Below are positions 45,703 through 53,936 of a stretch of DNA of 64,000 bases, piece by piece. The translations under genes and the position numbers were made by a program. How positions within the stretch are numbered: the stretch's first letter is position 1; each line of letters starts with the position of its first letter. This DNA comes from ENR-C587 sp942493235. Lineage in GTDB: Bacteria; Bacteroidota; Ignavibacteria; Kapaibacteriales; UBA2268. The notes below the pieces were generated by a model. The model had not been told where the DNA came from and searched no databases. It worked only from the letters and a program-made list of their open reading frames with translations. The stretch covers positions 3,844,001-3,908,000 of the forward strand of contig OW818676.1 in the NCBI GenBank assembly GCA_942493235.1. Direction: 5' to 3'.

Positions 45703-46350
45703 ATGAAACTTGCTTTTCTCGGTCTAATACTTTCTATGATGTTTATTGATTCTGTACTAGCAAAAAGTGCCAAACCAATCGGAGAAGAATTCTGGTTCTC
45801 CGCCGGGTATGAATACAAATTTTCTAAAGACTTCTCAATTAATTATACGAATGAGCAGAGGTTTGAACTAAATAATGATGAAGAAAAATCGATATATAAT
45901 GAAGTAAAACCCAGCTACGAAATATTGAAAGATTTGACAATTGATGCGGGATTTCGGCTCAGAACAAAAGTGGAAAACACTAATCCGGAATATATTAGCT
46001 CATTAACATATAAATATACTATATTAGATTTCGATTTGTCCGGTCGTCTTCGCTATCATAAAAAAATTGAAAACGACAATGCTACTAAAGATTATCTTAG
46101 AGTTAAATTCATTTTAAAACATGAAATAATTAAAGACCTAAATATTAAAGTTCAGACCGAATATTTCTATAGATTTCTCTATGATAATGGCGACAGATTT
46201 GATAAAAATCGAAGTGGTTTAGAATTAGACTGGGAATTTGTCAAGAATTGGGATTTATCTGCATTCTGGCTCTACGAGAATGAGTTTAACACAAAAAAAC
46301 CAACAGATACAAGAGTATTTGGTATTTCTCTTTCGTTTGAATTTAAATAA
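45703..46350 (+). CDS. DUF2490-like outer-membrane beta-barrel protein
   Basis: 215 residues from ATG 45703; a GTG nine bases earlier is an alternative start. Signal peptide MKLAFLGLILSMMFIDSVLA. The mature part begins GEEFWFSAGYEYKFSKDFSI and alternates amphipathic strands, ending FGISLSFEFK with a terminal aromatic. This matches the DUF2490 pattern. Function unknown; probably a small outer-membrane protein. Monocistronic. Confidence 0.75.
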   Translation: MKLAFLGLILSMMFIDSVLAKSAKPIGEEFWFSAGYEYKFSKDFSINYTNEQRFELNNDEEKSIYNEVKPSYEILKDLTIDAGFRLRTKVENTNPEYISSLTYKYTILDFDLSGRLRYHKKIENDNATKDYLRVKFILKHEIIKDLNIKVQTEYFYRFLYDNGDRFDKNRSGLELDWEFVKNWDLSAFWLYENEFNTKKPTDTRVFGISLSFEFK

Positions 46351-46598
46351 TTCTTAATTATTAGCAAATTCTTTGTTTAATGAAGCATTAGATAGAGTTT
46401 TGATCCATGCAAAGTAGAGGATTAAATTAAGATGATAATAATTGATATTGCATCAGAAAATACAAAAGTATGGAATAATTGCATTGCTTCGAGCAAATAT
46501 TTTTGAAAATGTTGAAAAATAATATAATAAGTGTTTTGTTTTATTGAGAAAAAGAATTATTTTTGTAGTTCTTATTTTTTTATAAAAGAATAGAAAAT

Positions 46599-47936
46599 AT
46601 GTTTGAGAATTTAACCGAGAAATTAGAATCTGCTCTGAAGAAATTCCGTGGTCAATCGACCATATCAGAGGAAAACATTCAGGAAGCAATGAAAGAGATA
46701 CGCCGAGCATTATTAGATGCGGACGTAAATTTGAGTGTTGCAAAGCAATTCACAGAAGCAATAAAAGAAAAAGCTGTTGGTCAGGAAGTTAAAGGCAAAC
46801 TTTTACCGGAGCAATTAATTGTTAAGATAGTACATGATGAGTTAATCGAATTACTTGGCAAGAAACAGAGCGAAATAGTATTTTCGCCTCAAGCACCGAC
46901 AGTAATACTTGTAGCGGGTCTGCAGGGTTCCGGTAAAACTACATTTTGTGCGAAATTAGCTAAAAATTTAAGAAAAAAGGGTCGCCAGCCGATACTTGCG
47001 GCTTGCGATATACATAGACCTGCGGCTATAGACCAATTAAAAATGCTTGGAGAGTCGATTAACATTCCTGTATTCTCCAGTGATATAAAAGATGCGGTCA
47101 AAATAGCGTCTGACGCTTTGGCTTATGCTCGAAAATTCGGTAGAGACGTATTAATAGTCGATACTGCGGGCAGATTGACAGTGGACGAAGAAATGATGCA
47201 AGAGGTTAAAAACGTCAGTGATGCCGTTAAACCTACAGAGACATTATTCGTCTGTGATGCGATGATAGGGCAGGACGCAGTTACGACTGCAAAAGCTTTT
47301 CATGACAAATTAGCACTCACCGGTATTGTGCTAACCAAATTAGACGGCGATACACGCGGCGGTGCAGCACTATCCGTGCTTTCGGTAGTTGGTAAGCCGG
47401 TTAAGTTTGTCGGTACGGGCGAAAAGATGGATGCTTTAGAGCCATTCCATCCGGAGAGAATTGCAAGCCGTATTCTTGGTATGGGTGATATTTTGACCCT
47501 TGTCGAGAAAGCCGAGCAAGAATTTGATGAAAAACAGGCTCAAGCCCTTGAAGAAAAAATTCGCAAGAATCAATTCACATTCGAGGACTTTTTAGAACAA
47601 TTGCGTACTATTCGCAAGATGGGATCGCTAAGAGACTTATTGGGTTTAATTCCCGGTATGGATAAGGCGATGAAAAACGTAAATGTCGATGATAACGCGT
47701 TTAATCGCGTCGAAGCAATTATTTTATCTATGACCCGCGATGAGAGAAATAATCCCAAGATTATTAACGGCTCACGCAGGAAAAGAATTGCCTTAGGCAG
47801 TGGTACAAATATCCAAGACGTTAACAGACTCATTAAGCAGTTTGACGATATGAACAAACTGATGAAAAACATTTCTCACGGCAAGAAATCGAGATTTATG
47901 CAAAACCTAAAGATGCCGTTCGGTTTTGGAGCGTAG
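46599..47936 (+). CDS. ffh: signal recognition particle GTPase Ffh
   Basis: 445 residues. N domain 1-90; G domain with P-loop at 107-115 (GLQGSGKTT), DIHRPAAIDQL, VDTAGRL, TKLDGDTRGGAAL and the closing KFVGTGEKMDALEPFHPERI. The methionine-rich M domain from about 320 contains RKMGSLRDLLGLIPGM and the RNA-binding stretch ending near IINGSRRKRIALGSG. It binds 4.5S RNA and targets nascent membrane proteins to FtsY. rpsP follows after 38 bases, a common gene pair. Confidence 0.97.
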   Translation: MFENLTEKLESALKKFRGQSTISEENIQEAMKEIRRALLDADVNLSVAKQFTEAIKEKAVGQEVKGKLLPEQLIVKIVHDELIELLGKKQSEIVFSPQAPTVILVAGLQGSGKTTFCAKLAKNLRKKGRQPILAACDIHRPAAIDQLKMLGESINIPVFSSDIKDAVKIASDALAYARKFGRDVLIVDTAGRLTVDEEMMQEVKNVSDAVKPTETLFVCDAMIGQDAVTTAKAFHDKLALTGIVLTKLDGDTRGGAALSVLSVVGKPVKFVGTGEKMDALEPFHPERIASRILGMGDILTLVEKAEQEFDEKQAQALEEKIRKNQFTFEDFLEQLRTIRKMGSLRDLLGLIPGMDKAMKNVNVDDNAFNRVEAIILSMTRDERNNPKIINGSRRKRIALGSGTNIQDVNRLIKQFDDMNKLMKNISHGKKSRFMQNLKMPFGFGA

Positions 47937-47974
47937 ATAATAATTATTTTATATTTTATTAAAGGATTTGAAAA

Positions 47975-48535
47975 ATGGTTAAATTAAGATTACGTCGCAA
48001 AGGTAGAGCTCATCACCCTGTGTATGACATCGTAGCAGTTGATTCACGTAAAAAAAGAGATGCAGATTATTTAGAGAGATTAGGATTCTATGACCCGCAT
48101 ACTAAACCATCAACTGTTAAAGTTGACGCTGACAGAGTTATCTATTGGCTTAATGTCGGTGCACAGCCTACTGACGTAGTTCGTAGTATCTTCCAATTTG
48201 AAGGTGTTCTCTTAAAAAGAGCTATGCAGTTCAAAAACAAACCGGAAGTTGAAATCAACGAAATGGTCGAAAAACATAAAAAAGACGCTGAAGTTAGATA
48301 TTTCCGCCTAAAAGAATTACGTAAAACAAGAAAAGAAAACAAAATCAAAGCTGAAGCTGACGCTAAGCTTGCTGAAGAAGCTGCTGCAAAAGCCGCCGAA
48401 GAAGCTAAAGCTGCTGCCGAAGCTGCTGAAGCAAAAGCAGCTGAAGAAGCAAAAGCCGCCGAAGTTGCCGCTGCTGCAAAAGCTGCTGAAGAAGCTAAAG
48501 CTGCCGAAGAAGCTGCTGCTGCATCTGCTGAATAG
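47975..48535 (+). CDS. rpsP: 30S ribosomal protein S16 with Ala/Glu/Lys tail
   Basis: 186 residues. The S16 core is 1-85 (MVKLRLRRKGRAHHPVYDIV, DRVIYWLNVGAQPTDVVRSI). Residues about 95-130 are charged, and from 130 on the chain is an Ala-Glu-Lys repeat such as EEAKAAAEAAEAKAAEEAKA. Typical S16 is about 80-90 residues; long alanine-rich tails are known in Bacteroidota. Ribosome site AAAGGA precedes the ATG by 8 bases. A strong terminator follows, so the ffh-rpsP unit ends here. Confidence 0.96.
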   Translation: MVKLRLRRKGRAHHPVYDIVAVDSRKKRDADYLERLGFYDPHTKPSTVKVDADRVIYWLNVGAQPTDVVRSIFQFEGVLLKRAMQFKNKPEVEINEMVEKHKKDAEVRYFRLKELRKTRKENKIKAEADAKLAEEAAAKAAEEAKAAAEAAEAKAAEEAKAAEVAAAAKAAEEAKAAEEAAAASAE

Positions 48536-48554
48536 TTTTTCTTTATATATATTA

Positions 48555-48589
48555 AAACCTCTTTCGTTTGCCGAGAGAGGTTTTTTTTT
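48555..48589 (+). terminator. rho-independent terminator after rpsP
   Basis: AAAACCTCTTTC and GAGAGAGGTTTT form a stem over GTTTGCC and are followed by nine T residues. It lies 20 bases after the stop of rpsP. Confidence 0.92.
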
Positions 48590-48622
48590 ACACATGATAT
48601 ATATTATCATTTCAATGCTTTT

Positions 48623-48899
48623 CCCCCAAGCTAAAGAGGCTATGTAAATACTACCAATAGACGGCAAATATTATCCCAGCACCATATACGAGGCTTTCTA
48701 AAAAGTAATAATATTGCCAAATCGTCATTAGGAGTGTAACGAAGAATCCAGAATTATCAACATTTAGCTTTATCTGGATTCTTCACTTCGTTCAGAATGA
48801 CAAATTTTAGACAGTCTCATCAGAGACTTTTAGTAATTGTTTTTTGTCGAAAAAACAGTAGTAATAAAAGGTTTTTCCATTGCCTCTTTAGCAACGGGT
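48623..48899. repeat. nested repeat element, middle and inner layers (copy I)
   Basis: Middle layer ends CCCCCAAGCTAAAGAGGC and TGCCTCTTTAGCAACGGGT. The shell strings GACGGCAAATATTATCCC and CTCATCAGAGACTTTTAGTA match copy G. The inner element is inserted in the opposite orientation to that of copy G (the GTGTAACG arm is on the left here and on the right in G). Confidence 0.87.
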
Positions 48900-49022
48900 A
48901 TTGAAACAAATATCAACTGTAAGATTGAGCCTAAGGCACCAAAAAAAACCAACAAAAGTATTGGGTTTGAAGTAATAATTAAATTATTGCACTATTTTAT
49001 GCAAGACTTGATAGCGTTTAGC

Positions 49023-49358
49023 TCAAAACTTATCTTCTTCATTATAGAAGAGAAAGTTAAATGAAGTCATTGAACCATAACACTTAGTTATATAGCTCTG
49101 GAATTTGAGTTTTTCGCCGTCAGATAGAACATTATTTGCGTTAATCTGCTGTTCTAAAACTCGGAGGTTATCTCTAATCATAACAATTTTGTGCATCAAT
49201 TTATCGAGAGGCATTTCGTGGTCTTTAACTTGCGAATCTTTAGGGATAAAAAAAATAGAGCCGCCCTCCCACTTGGGTGCGAGGTCGGCATTATGTATGT
49301 TATCCATTTCATTAACTAAAGCACGAGCAAGCTCTTTTAAGTCTGCTTTGTCGAACAT
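49023..49358 (-). CDS. unknown 111-residue protein coupled to REC-CheD
   Basis: 111 residues, soluble, mostly helical. I do not recognise a family. Visible strings are LARALVNEMDNIHNADLAPK, WEGGSIFFIPKDSQ and MHKIVMIRDNLRVLEQQI. A very good ribosome site (AAGGAAG) lies 5 bases before the ATG. The gene follows the REC-CheD gene by 14 bases on the same strand, so it is probably cotranscribed and may work in the same chemotaxis or adaptation system; that is inference from position. Confidence 0.75.
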   Translation of the reverse strand: MFDKADLKELARALVNEMDNIHNADLAPKWEGGSIFFIPKDSQVKDHEMPLDKLMHKIVMIRDNLRVLEQQINANNVLSDGEKLKFQSYITKCYGSMTSFNFLFYNEEDKF

Positions 49359-49372
49359 ATACTTCCTTTATA

Positions 49373-50332
49373 TTAAATTTGCCATTTACCCTTATCCGGA
49401 TGCAATAAATAATAATTATTGTCCCCGGCTAATATGTGAACAGTTCGAGAGAATGCTCCGCCAACGTCTTCTCCCAATACTCGAATACCAATTTTTAGTA
49501 ATGCTGCTTTAACTGCTACTGCGTTTCTCTGACCAATGCCGAAATAATCGCCTATATCAACAGTAGTCTTTGCCCCGCCTGCCATTTTAGCAAATATTTT
49601 TGAATTATCGCAACCTAACTGCTTCATCTTCTCAAGCAAGGTAACAATAGCCGTATCGGCAAAATAACCGGGCATATTTTGTGCTTTGTCCGGGTCTGTA
49701 GCCGATGAAGGTAAAACAATATGAGCCATAGCTACTACATTTTTTGAAGGACAAAATAGACCAATACCTACACAAGAACCGAGAGCAAATATCTTCAATA
49801 TTTTACCGGTTTCGTTAGTTACCTCATAGGCACCCATTCCCAGAATAATTTGAGATGATTTCGCTGTCCGGTCTAATTCATTTTTCGGTAAATCGACCGG
49901 TTTTTCAATTCTACGGAACTGAGTAACATCTTGAGCGGCAGCTATACGGATTTTTGTTAATAATTGGACAATTAACTTAGGCAATTCCCTTGCTCCGCCC
50001 TGTGGCTTTGGTAAAAAGTCAAATGCCCCAAGCTCAAAAGCTTGCTGTGTTAACTTTGAGTCTTTATATGTCAATGCACTTAGTACAATAGTTGGAATCG
50101 GAGTGTCCGGCATTAATTGGCTTAGAAACTGGATACCGTTCATTCTCGGCATTTCCATATCCAATACAATAACATCAGGCCTTAATCTTGGTATCTGATT
50201 TAATGCTAATTGACCATCAGTGGCAGTACCGACTATATCAATCATAGGGTCACGTGATAAACCTTTTTGCAAAATATCTAATACTAATGCTTGGTCATCA
50301 ACTATCAATACTTTAATTTTTTTTGAAATCAT
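49373..50332 (-). CDS. response-regulator receiver fused to CheD deamidase domain
   Basis: 319 residues. Residues 1-125 are a CheB-like receiver: Asp12, Asp13, phospho-acceptor Asp58 (DVIVLDMEMPRMNGIQFL) and Lys109 (FDFLPKP). After a linker, residues about 160-315 form a CheD domain: Cys187 in ALGSCVGIGLFC and His204 in AMAHIVLPSS, with the 17-residue spacing of Thermotoga CheD. The third triad residue, Thr six before the Cys, is Ile181 here. CheD deamidates glutamines of chemoreceptors and can bind CheC. The CheB methylesterase domain that normally follows such a receiver is absent. Ribosome site AGAGGG. Confidence 0.88.
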   Translation of the reverse strand: MISKKIKVLIVDDQALVLDILQKGLSRDPMIDIVGTATDGQLALNQIPRLRPDVIVLDMEMPRMNGIQFLSQLMPDTPIPTIVLSALTYKDSKLTQQAFELGAFDFLPKPQGGARELPKLIVQLLTKIRIAAAQDVTQFRRIEKPVDLPKNELDRTAKSSQIILGMGAYEVTNETGKILKIFALGSCVGIGLFCPSKNVVAMAHIVLPSSATDPDKAQNMPGYFADTAIVTLLEKMKQLGCDNSKIFAKMAGGAKTTVDIGDYFGIGQRNAVAVKAALLKIGIRVLGEDVGGAFSRTVHILAGDNNYYLLHPDKGKWQI

Positions 50333-50511
50333 TGTCCCTCTGCCATATTTTTAATTAATATTATCATTTTCATACACGTAATACTCAAGTATTATTGTAT
50401 TATTTTTAACACCCTAAATATAATAAAAAAATCTTATCCAAATACAAGAAAATGTATATATTATAAAAAGATAATTATAAATAATAATTATATTAATATA
50501 TGGAATTTTGC

Positions 50512-51327
50512 TTATTCTTTTAAAGCACCGGCGGTAAGCCCCTTGATTATCTGCTTTTGGAATACCATAAAGGCGACTAATATGGGTAGAGCGGAGATAC
50601 CGGCACCTGCCATTAGGTGCCCCATATCAATAGATTGTTTCCCCAGATAGAATGTTAACCCGACGGGCAAAGTTCGCATTTCGGCAGTATTAGAGAACAG
50701 AAACGGGAACAGAAACGAATTCCAATTGCCGAGAAATGTATAAATTGCTAAAACTATAAGAATGGGTTTGCATAGAGGCATTACTACCTTAAACATAATA
50801 TACCAATTGCCGGCACCATCTATTCTGGCGGCATCTTCCATGTCGGGCGGTAAAGTTATCAGATATTGTCTTAATAGAAATATTCCGAATGGAGTAACAA
50901 GCCAGGGAATAATCAGAGCATAATACTGATTTATCCAATTAAAGTTTACCATTAATCTATATAAGGGAATCATTATTACATGTGGCGGGATAATCATTAC
51001 CCCAAGAACTGTTAGTATTACCAAGAACTTACCGAAAAATTGTTTTCGAACTAATGAATAAGCTGCAAATAAACAGAATATCACATTTCCCAGAGTTACT
51101 AAAGTGGCTACTATCACCGAATTTAAAAAGTATATCAGGAAAGTATCGGACTGTAGTGCATCAGTATAATTTTTCAAAGTATAATCTGAAAACAGCAAAT
51201 CGGTTAATCCCTTAAAGCTCTCCGGATATAATTTCAGAGAATAAAGTATCATCCAGAGCATTGGAAATACCATAATAACAGATATTATCAGCAGTACGGA
51301 ATTTATGGTAATTGATTTGATTTTCAT
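50512..51327 (-). CDS. carbohydrate-type ABC transporter permease (MalG family), alone
   Basis: 271 residues with six membrane helices. The EAA loop (MEDAARIDGAGNWYIMFKVV, followed by MPLCKPILIV) is the ATPase contact. N-terminal LWMILYSLKLYPESFKGLTD and C-terminal FQKQIIKGLTAGALKE are typical of the MalG/UgpE group. It would import a sugar or glycerol derivative with a partner permease, a binding protein and an ATPase, none of which is nearby. Confidence 0.9.
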   Translation of the reverse strand: MKIKSITINSVLLIISVIMVFPMLWMILYSLKLYPESFKGLTDLLFSDYTLKNYTDALQSDTFLIYFLNSVIVATLVTLGNVIFCLFAAYSLVRKQFFGKFLVILTVLGVMIIPPHVIMIPLYRLMVNFNWINQYYALIIPWLVTPFGIFLLRQYLITLPPDMEDAARIDGAGNWYIMFKVVMPLCKPILIVLAIYTFLGNWNSFLFPFLFSNTAEMRTLPVGLTFYLGKQSIDMGHLMAGAGISALPILVAFMVFQKQIIKGLTAGALKE

Positions 51328-51411
51328 TAAATTATTTATATATTGTAAACTACTAATTTACTAATTCTTTTCTATTGAAACAAACGATTTACTCAAATGG
51401 TAAAAATAACT

Positions 51412-52899
51412 CTAAAACTTTTTATATTCAAAATTTGCAAGTAATTCGCCGATTTTATTTTCTATCTGCTTGTAATAGCCTACGCTGGGACCATTAAAAA
51501 TAAAGGAAAATACAAAAAGTTCTTTGTTTTTGGTTCCTACATAGCCTGAAAGCGAGCTTACATTTCGTAATGTACCGGTCTTGCCCCTTAGATTATTTCG
51601 GGCTAAAGTGCCGACCATTCTTTTTCTTAAAGTACCGTCAACTCCTGCAATAGCTAAAGTTGAATCCAATACACGACCATAATTTTTATATCGAGCCACA
51701 ATTAATAATTGCATTAGCCCTTCGGAATTTACTAAATTCCTACGAGATAGACCGCAACCGTCATTAAGCATAAATCCTTTATGGTCAATACTATTATGAG
51801 CAAGCATTTCCATTACTTTCTCGCGAGCTGATTTTGCAGTCGAAGTGTATTTACCTGAATTACCGCCTATGATTTTAAATAATACTTCGGCAAGGAAATT
51901 ATCACTTTTCTTATTTACATCATACATTATATCTGTAACTGCTCTGGAGAATATGGCAATTTCTTTAGCGGTATTCGACTTAATAGCGGGACAATATTTG
52001 GAAGCAACCGTACCACTTACTTTCACTTCTATTACTTCTAATCGCTCTTTTAATACTCCGGCGGCTGTAAGTGCCGGATTATTATTAAAATAGCTGTAAT
52101 ATGCCGTTTGGTTAGGAGGAATAGTACCGCTAACGGTAATTACTTGAGTTTGTCCGACATTTTTAATGGATATGCTAATATTTCTGCCTCTTTTCCTTTT
52201 GCCTAAATAACCGACTTTAGCAAGGTTGTTAATAACAAAAGATTTAGAGCCGGGGATAATCTGAATATTTGCAGATGAGCCTATCTTAGAGCTGGATTTG
52301 ACCAAAACATTTATTTGGTTTTTCTCAATACTTAGTGCATAAACCGGACCGGTAGGCTCTACCTCTTCCCCATCACCACTATAACTTGAACGGTAATAAT
52401 CTTGGTCGAAAAATGAAGCATCAGCATAGACGTTGCCCTGAATTTTATTTATTCCGTGGTTCTTGATTTGTTGAGCAATGTCTTCAATATCGGGAATACT
52501 TAAAAATATATCACCTCTACCATATAAATAAATATCACCGTATAGAACGCCGTCTTTAATATTATCAGATTCATAATAGACCGAAGTATTAAGTTTAAAA
52601 TTCCCACCTAAAAACTCAAGTAAAGCAAAAGATGTAAATAATTTAGTATTAGAGGCGGGAGTAAGCAGTGCATTGGAATTTTTTTTATAAATGCTTCTAT
52701 TGGAATTCAGGGAATAAACGCATAATCCGTATTTAGAACCCTTTAGATTTTTATCTTGTAGTAATAGATTAATATTTTCCTGTAAAGTAATTATACTTTT
52801 TAAACTGTCATTTGAAGTTAAAAATGAATTCTGTGAAACTGACTGAAATGACTGAGATACAAATAATACAATATATAAAATCAAAAATTTTATTTTCAT
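51412..52899 (-). CDS. dacB: D-alanyl-D-alanine carboxypeptidase/endopeptidase (PBP4, DacB)
   Basis: 495 residues. Signal peptide about 1-22. Active-site SxxK with Ser83 and Lys86 (TPASNTKLFTSFALL), SxN in KKSDNFLAEVLFK, and KTG in LRGKTGTLRNVSSLSGYV. The large insert between the first two motifs is characteristic of class C low-mass penicillin-binding proteins (PBP4). It trims cross-links in periplasmic peptidoglycan. Confidence 0.94.
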   Translation of the reverse strand: MKIKFLILYIVLFVSQSFQSVSQNSFLTSNDSLKSIITLQENINLLLQDKNLKGSKYGLCVYSLNSNRSIYKKNSNALLTPASNTKLFTSFALLEFLGGNFKLNTSVYYESDNIKDGVLYGDIYLYGRGDIFLSIPDIEDIAQQIKNHGINKIQGNVYADASFFDQDYYRSSYSGDGEEVEPTGPVYALSIEKNQINVLVKSSSKIGSSANIQIIPGSKSFVINNLAKVGYLGKRKRGRNISISIKNVGQTQVITVSGTIPPNQTAYYSYFNNNPALTAAGVLKERLEVIEVKVSGTVASKYCPAIKSNTAKEIAIFSRAVTDIMYDVNKKSDNFLAEVLFKIIGGNSGKYTSTAKSAREKVMEMLAHNSIDHKGFMLNDGCGLSRRNLVNSEGLMQLLIVARYKNYGRVLDSTLAIAGVDGTLRKRMVGTLARNNLRGKTGTLRNVSSLSGYVGTKNKELFVFSFIFNGPSVGYYKQIENKIGELLANFEYKKF

Positions 52900-53049
52900 A
52901 GCTTTGTTTTCGATATTTTTAATTAATACACTTTATGCCGACTGCAAAAATAACAAATCCCCAATAATCAACCTATTTTTCTAATAATCTATTCCAATAA
53001 CTAATATCAATAACCTTTTCAAAATAGAAATAAAAATCGAATATAGTAT

Positions 53050-53877
53050 TTATTTTTTATTAGAATGAAATTTTATAGATTCTACTACCGAATATGGAAC
53101 ACCGAATTTACCGATATTGAATTCGTCAAATTCACGATTACCATGATAGTCCGAGCCCCCGGTCTCTAATAGCCAATACTGTCCGGCGATAATTCTGTAA
53201 TATTTTCTAAGTGCTTCATCGTGCATAGGGTGGACTACTTCTATGCCGTCTAATCCGTATTCAATGACTCTGTATAATGTTTCCTGCGGAATCGAGCGGG
53301 CAGGATGAGCAAGCGAAGCCACACCTCCGGCTTGATTAACCATTTTAATGGCTTCTGAGAGTGGGAAATTAGATTTCTCTACATATCCCGGTCTGCCATC
53401 ACCAAGATATAAAAGAAAAGCTTCTTTCCAATTCATTACATATTTAAGATTAATCATTGCAGTAGCTATATGCGGTCTGGCAATAGGAGCATCACCTGCA
53501 ATTTCAAGTACATAGTCCAAATCAATATCCATTTTGATTTTTTTTAATTTCTCAAGGATTTTTTCGGCTCTATATTTTCTAACATTTTTAAAGCTATGCA
53601 GATGAGTTCTTAATCTGTCATTTTCTAAATCAAAATTATAACCGAGCAGATGATACTCTTTATTTTTTTCATGACAGCTAAGCTCAATACCTGGTAAAAA
53701 TTCAATACTGTATTTATGCTTGATAGAATTGGCATTAATGCACCCGTCAACCGTATCATGGTCAGTAATAGCAAAAGCTTTCATACCGATATTGTCCAAA
53801 CGGGTAAAAATAGCATCGGGAGTCTTTGTCCCGTCCGAATATGTAGTGTGTATATGTAAATCCGCTAAGTCAAGCAT
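53050..53877 (-). CDS. PHP-domain phosphoesterase (RNase AM/YciV-like)
   Basis: 275 residues. Metal-binding motifs: His8, His10 (ADLHIHTTYSDGT), ITDHDTVDG, PGIELSCHEKNKEYHLLGY, APIARPHIATAMI, SLAHPARSI and GGSDYHG. The length and order match the YciV/TrpH group of PHP proteins, which act on 3'-5'-bisphosphonucleotides or 5' ends of RNA. It lies directly downstream of proS with a 59-base gap. Confidence 0.9.
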   Translation of the reverse strand: MLDLADLHIHTTYSDGTKTPDAIFTRLDNIGMKAFAITDHDTVDGCINANSIKHKYSIEFLPGIELSCHEKNKEYHLLGYNFDLENDRLRTHLHSFKNVRKYRAEKILEKLKKIKMDIDLDYVLEIAGDAPIARPHIATAMINLKYVMNWKEAFLLYLGDGRPGYVEKSNFPLSEAIKMVNQAGGVASLAHPARSIPQETLYRVIEYGLDGIEVVHPMHDEALRKYYRIIAGQYWLLETGGSDYHGNREFDEFNIGKFGVPYSVVESIKFHSNKK

Positions 53878-53936
53878 ATTTTCTTCATATAAACATGATA
53901 GCCGAGCTTAATATACTCGGCTATCAGTCTAACAAT

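Noticed and set aside
46351..46598. 4.5S RNA gene upstream of ffh
   Set aside because: I looked for the conserved GGAA-tetraloop hairpin and found none.
48317..48667. 116-codon minus-strand frame rich in Ser/Phe/Cys
   Set aside because: Antisense artefact of the Ala/Glu/Lys tail of S16 and its terminator.
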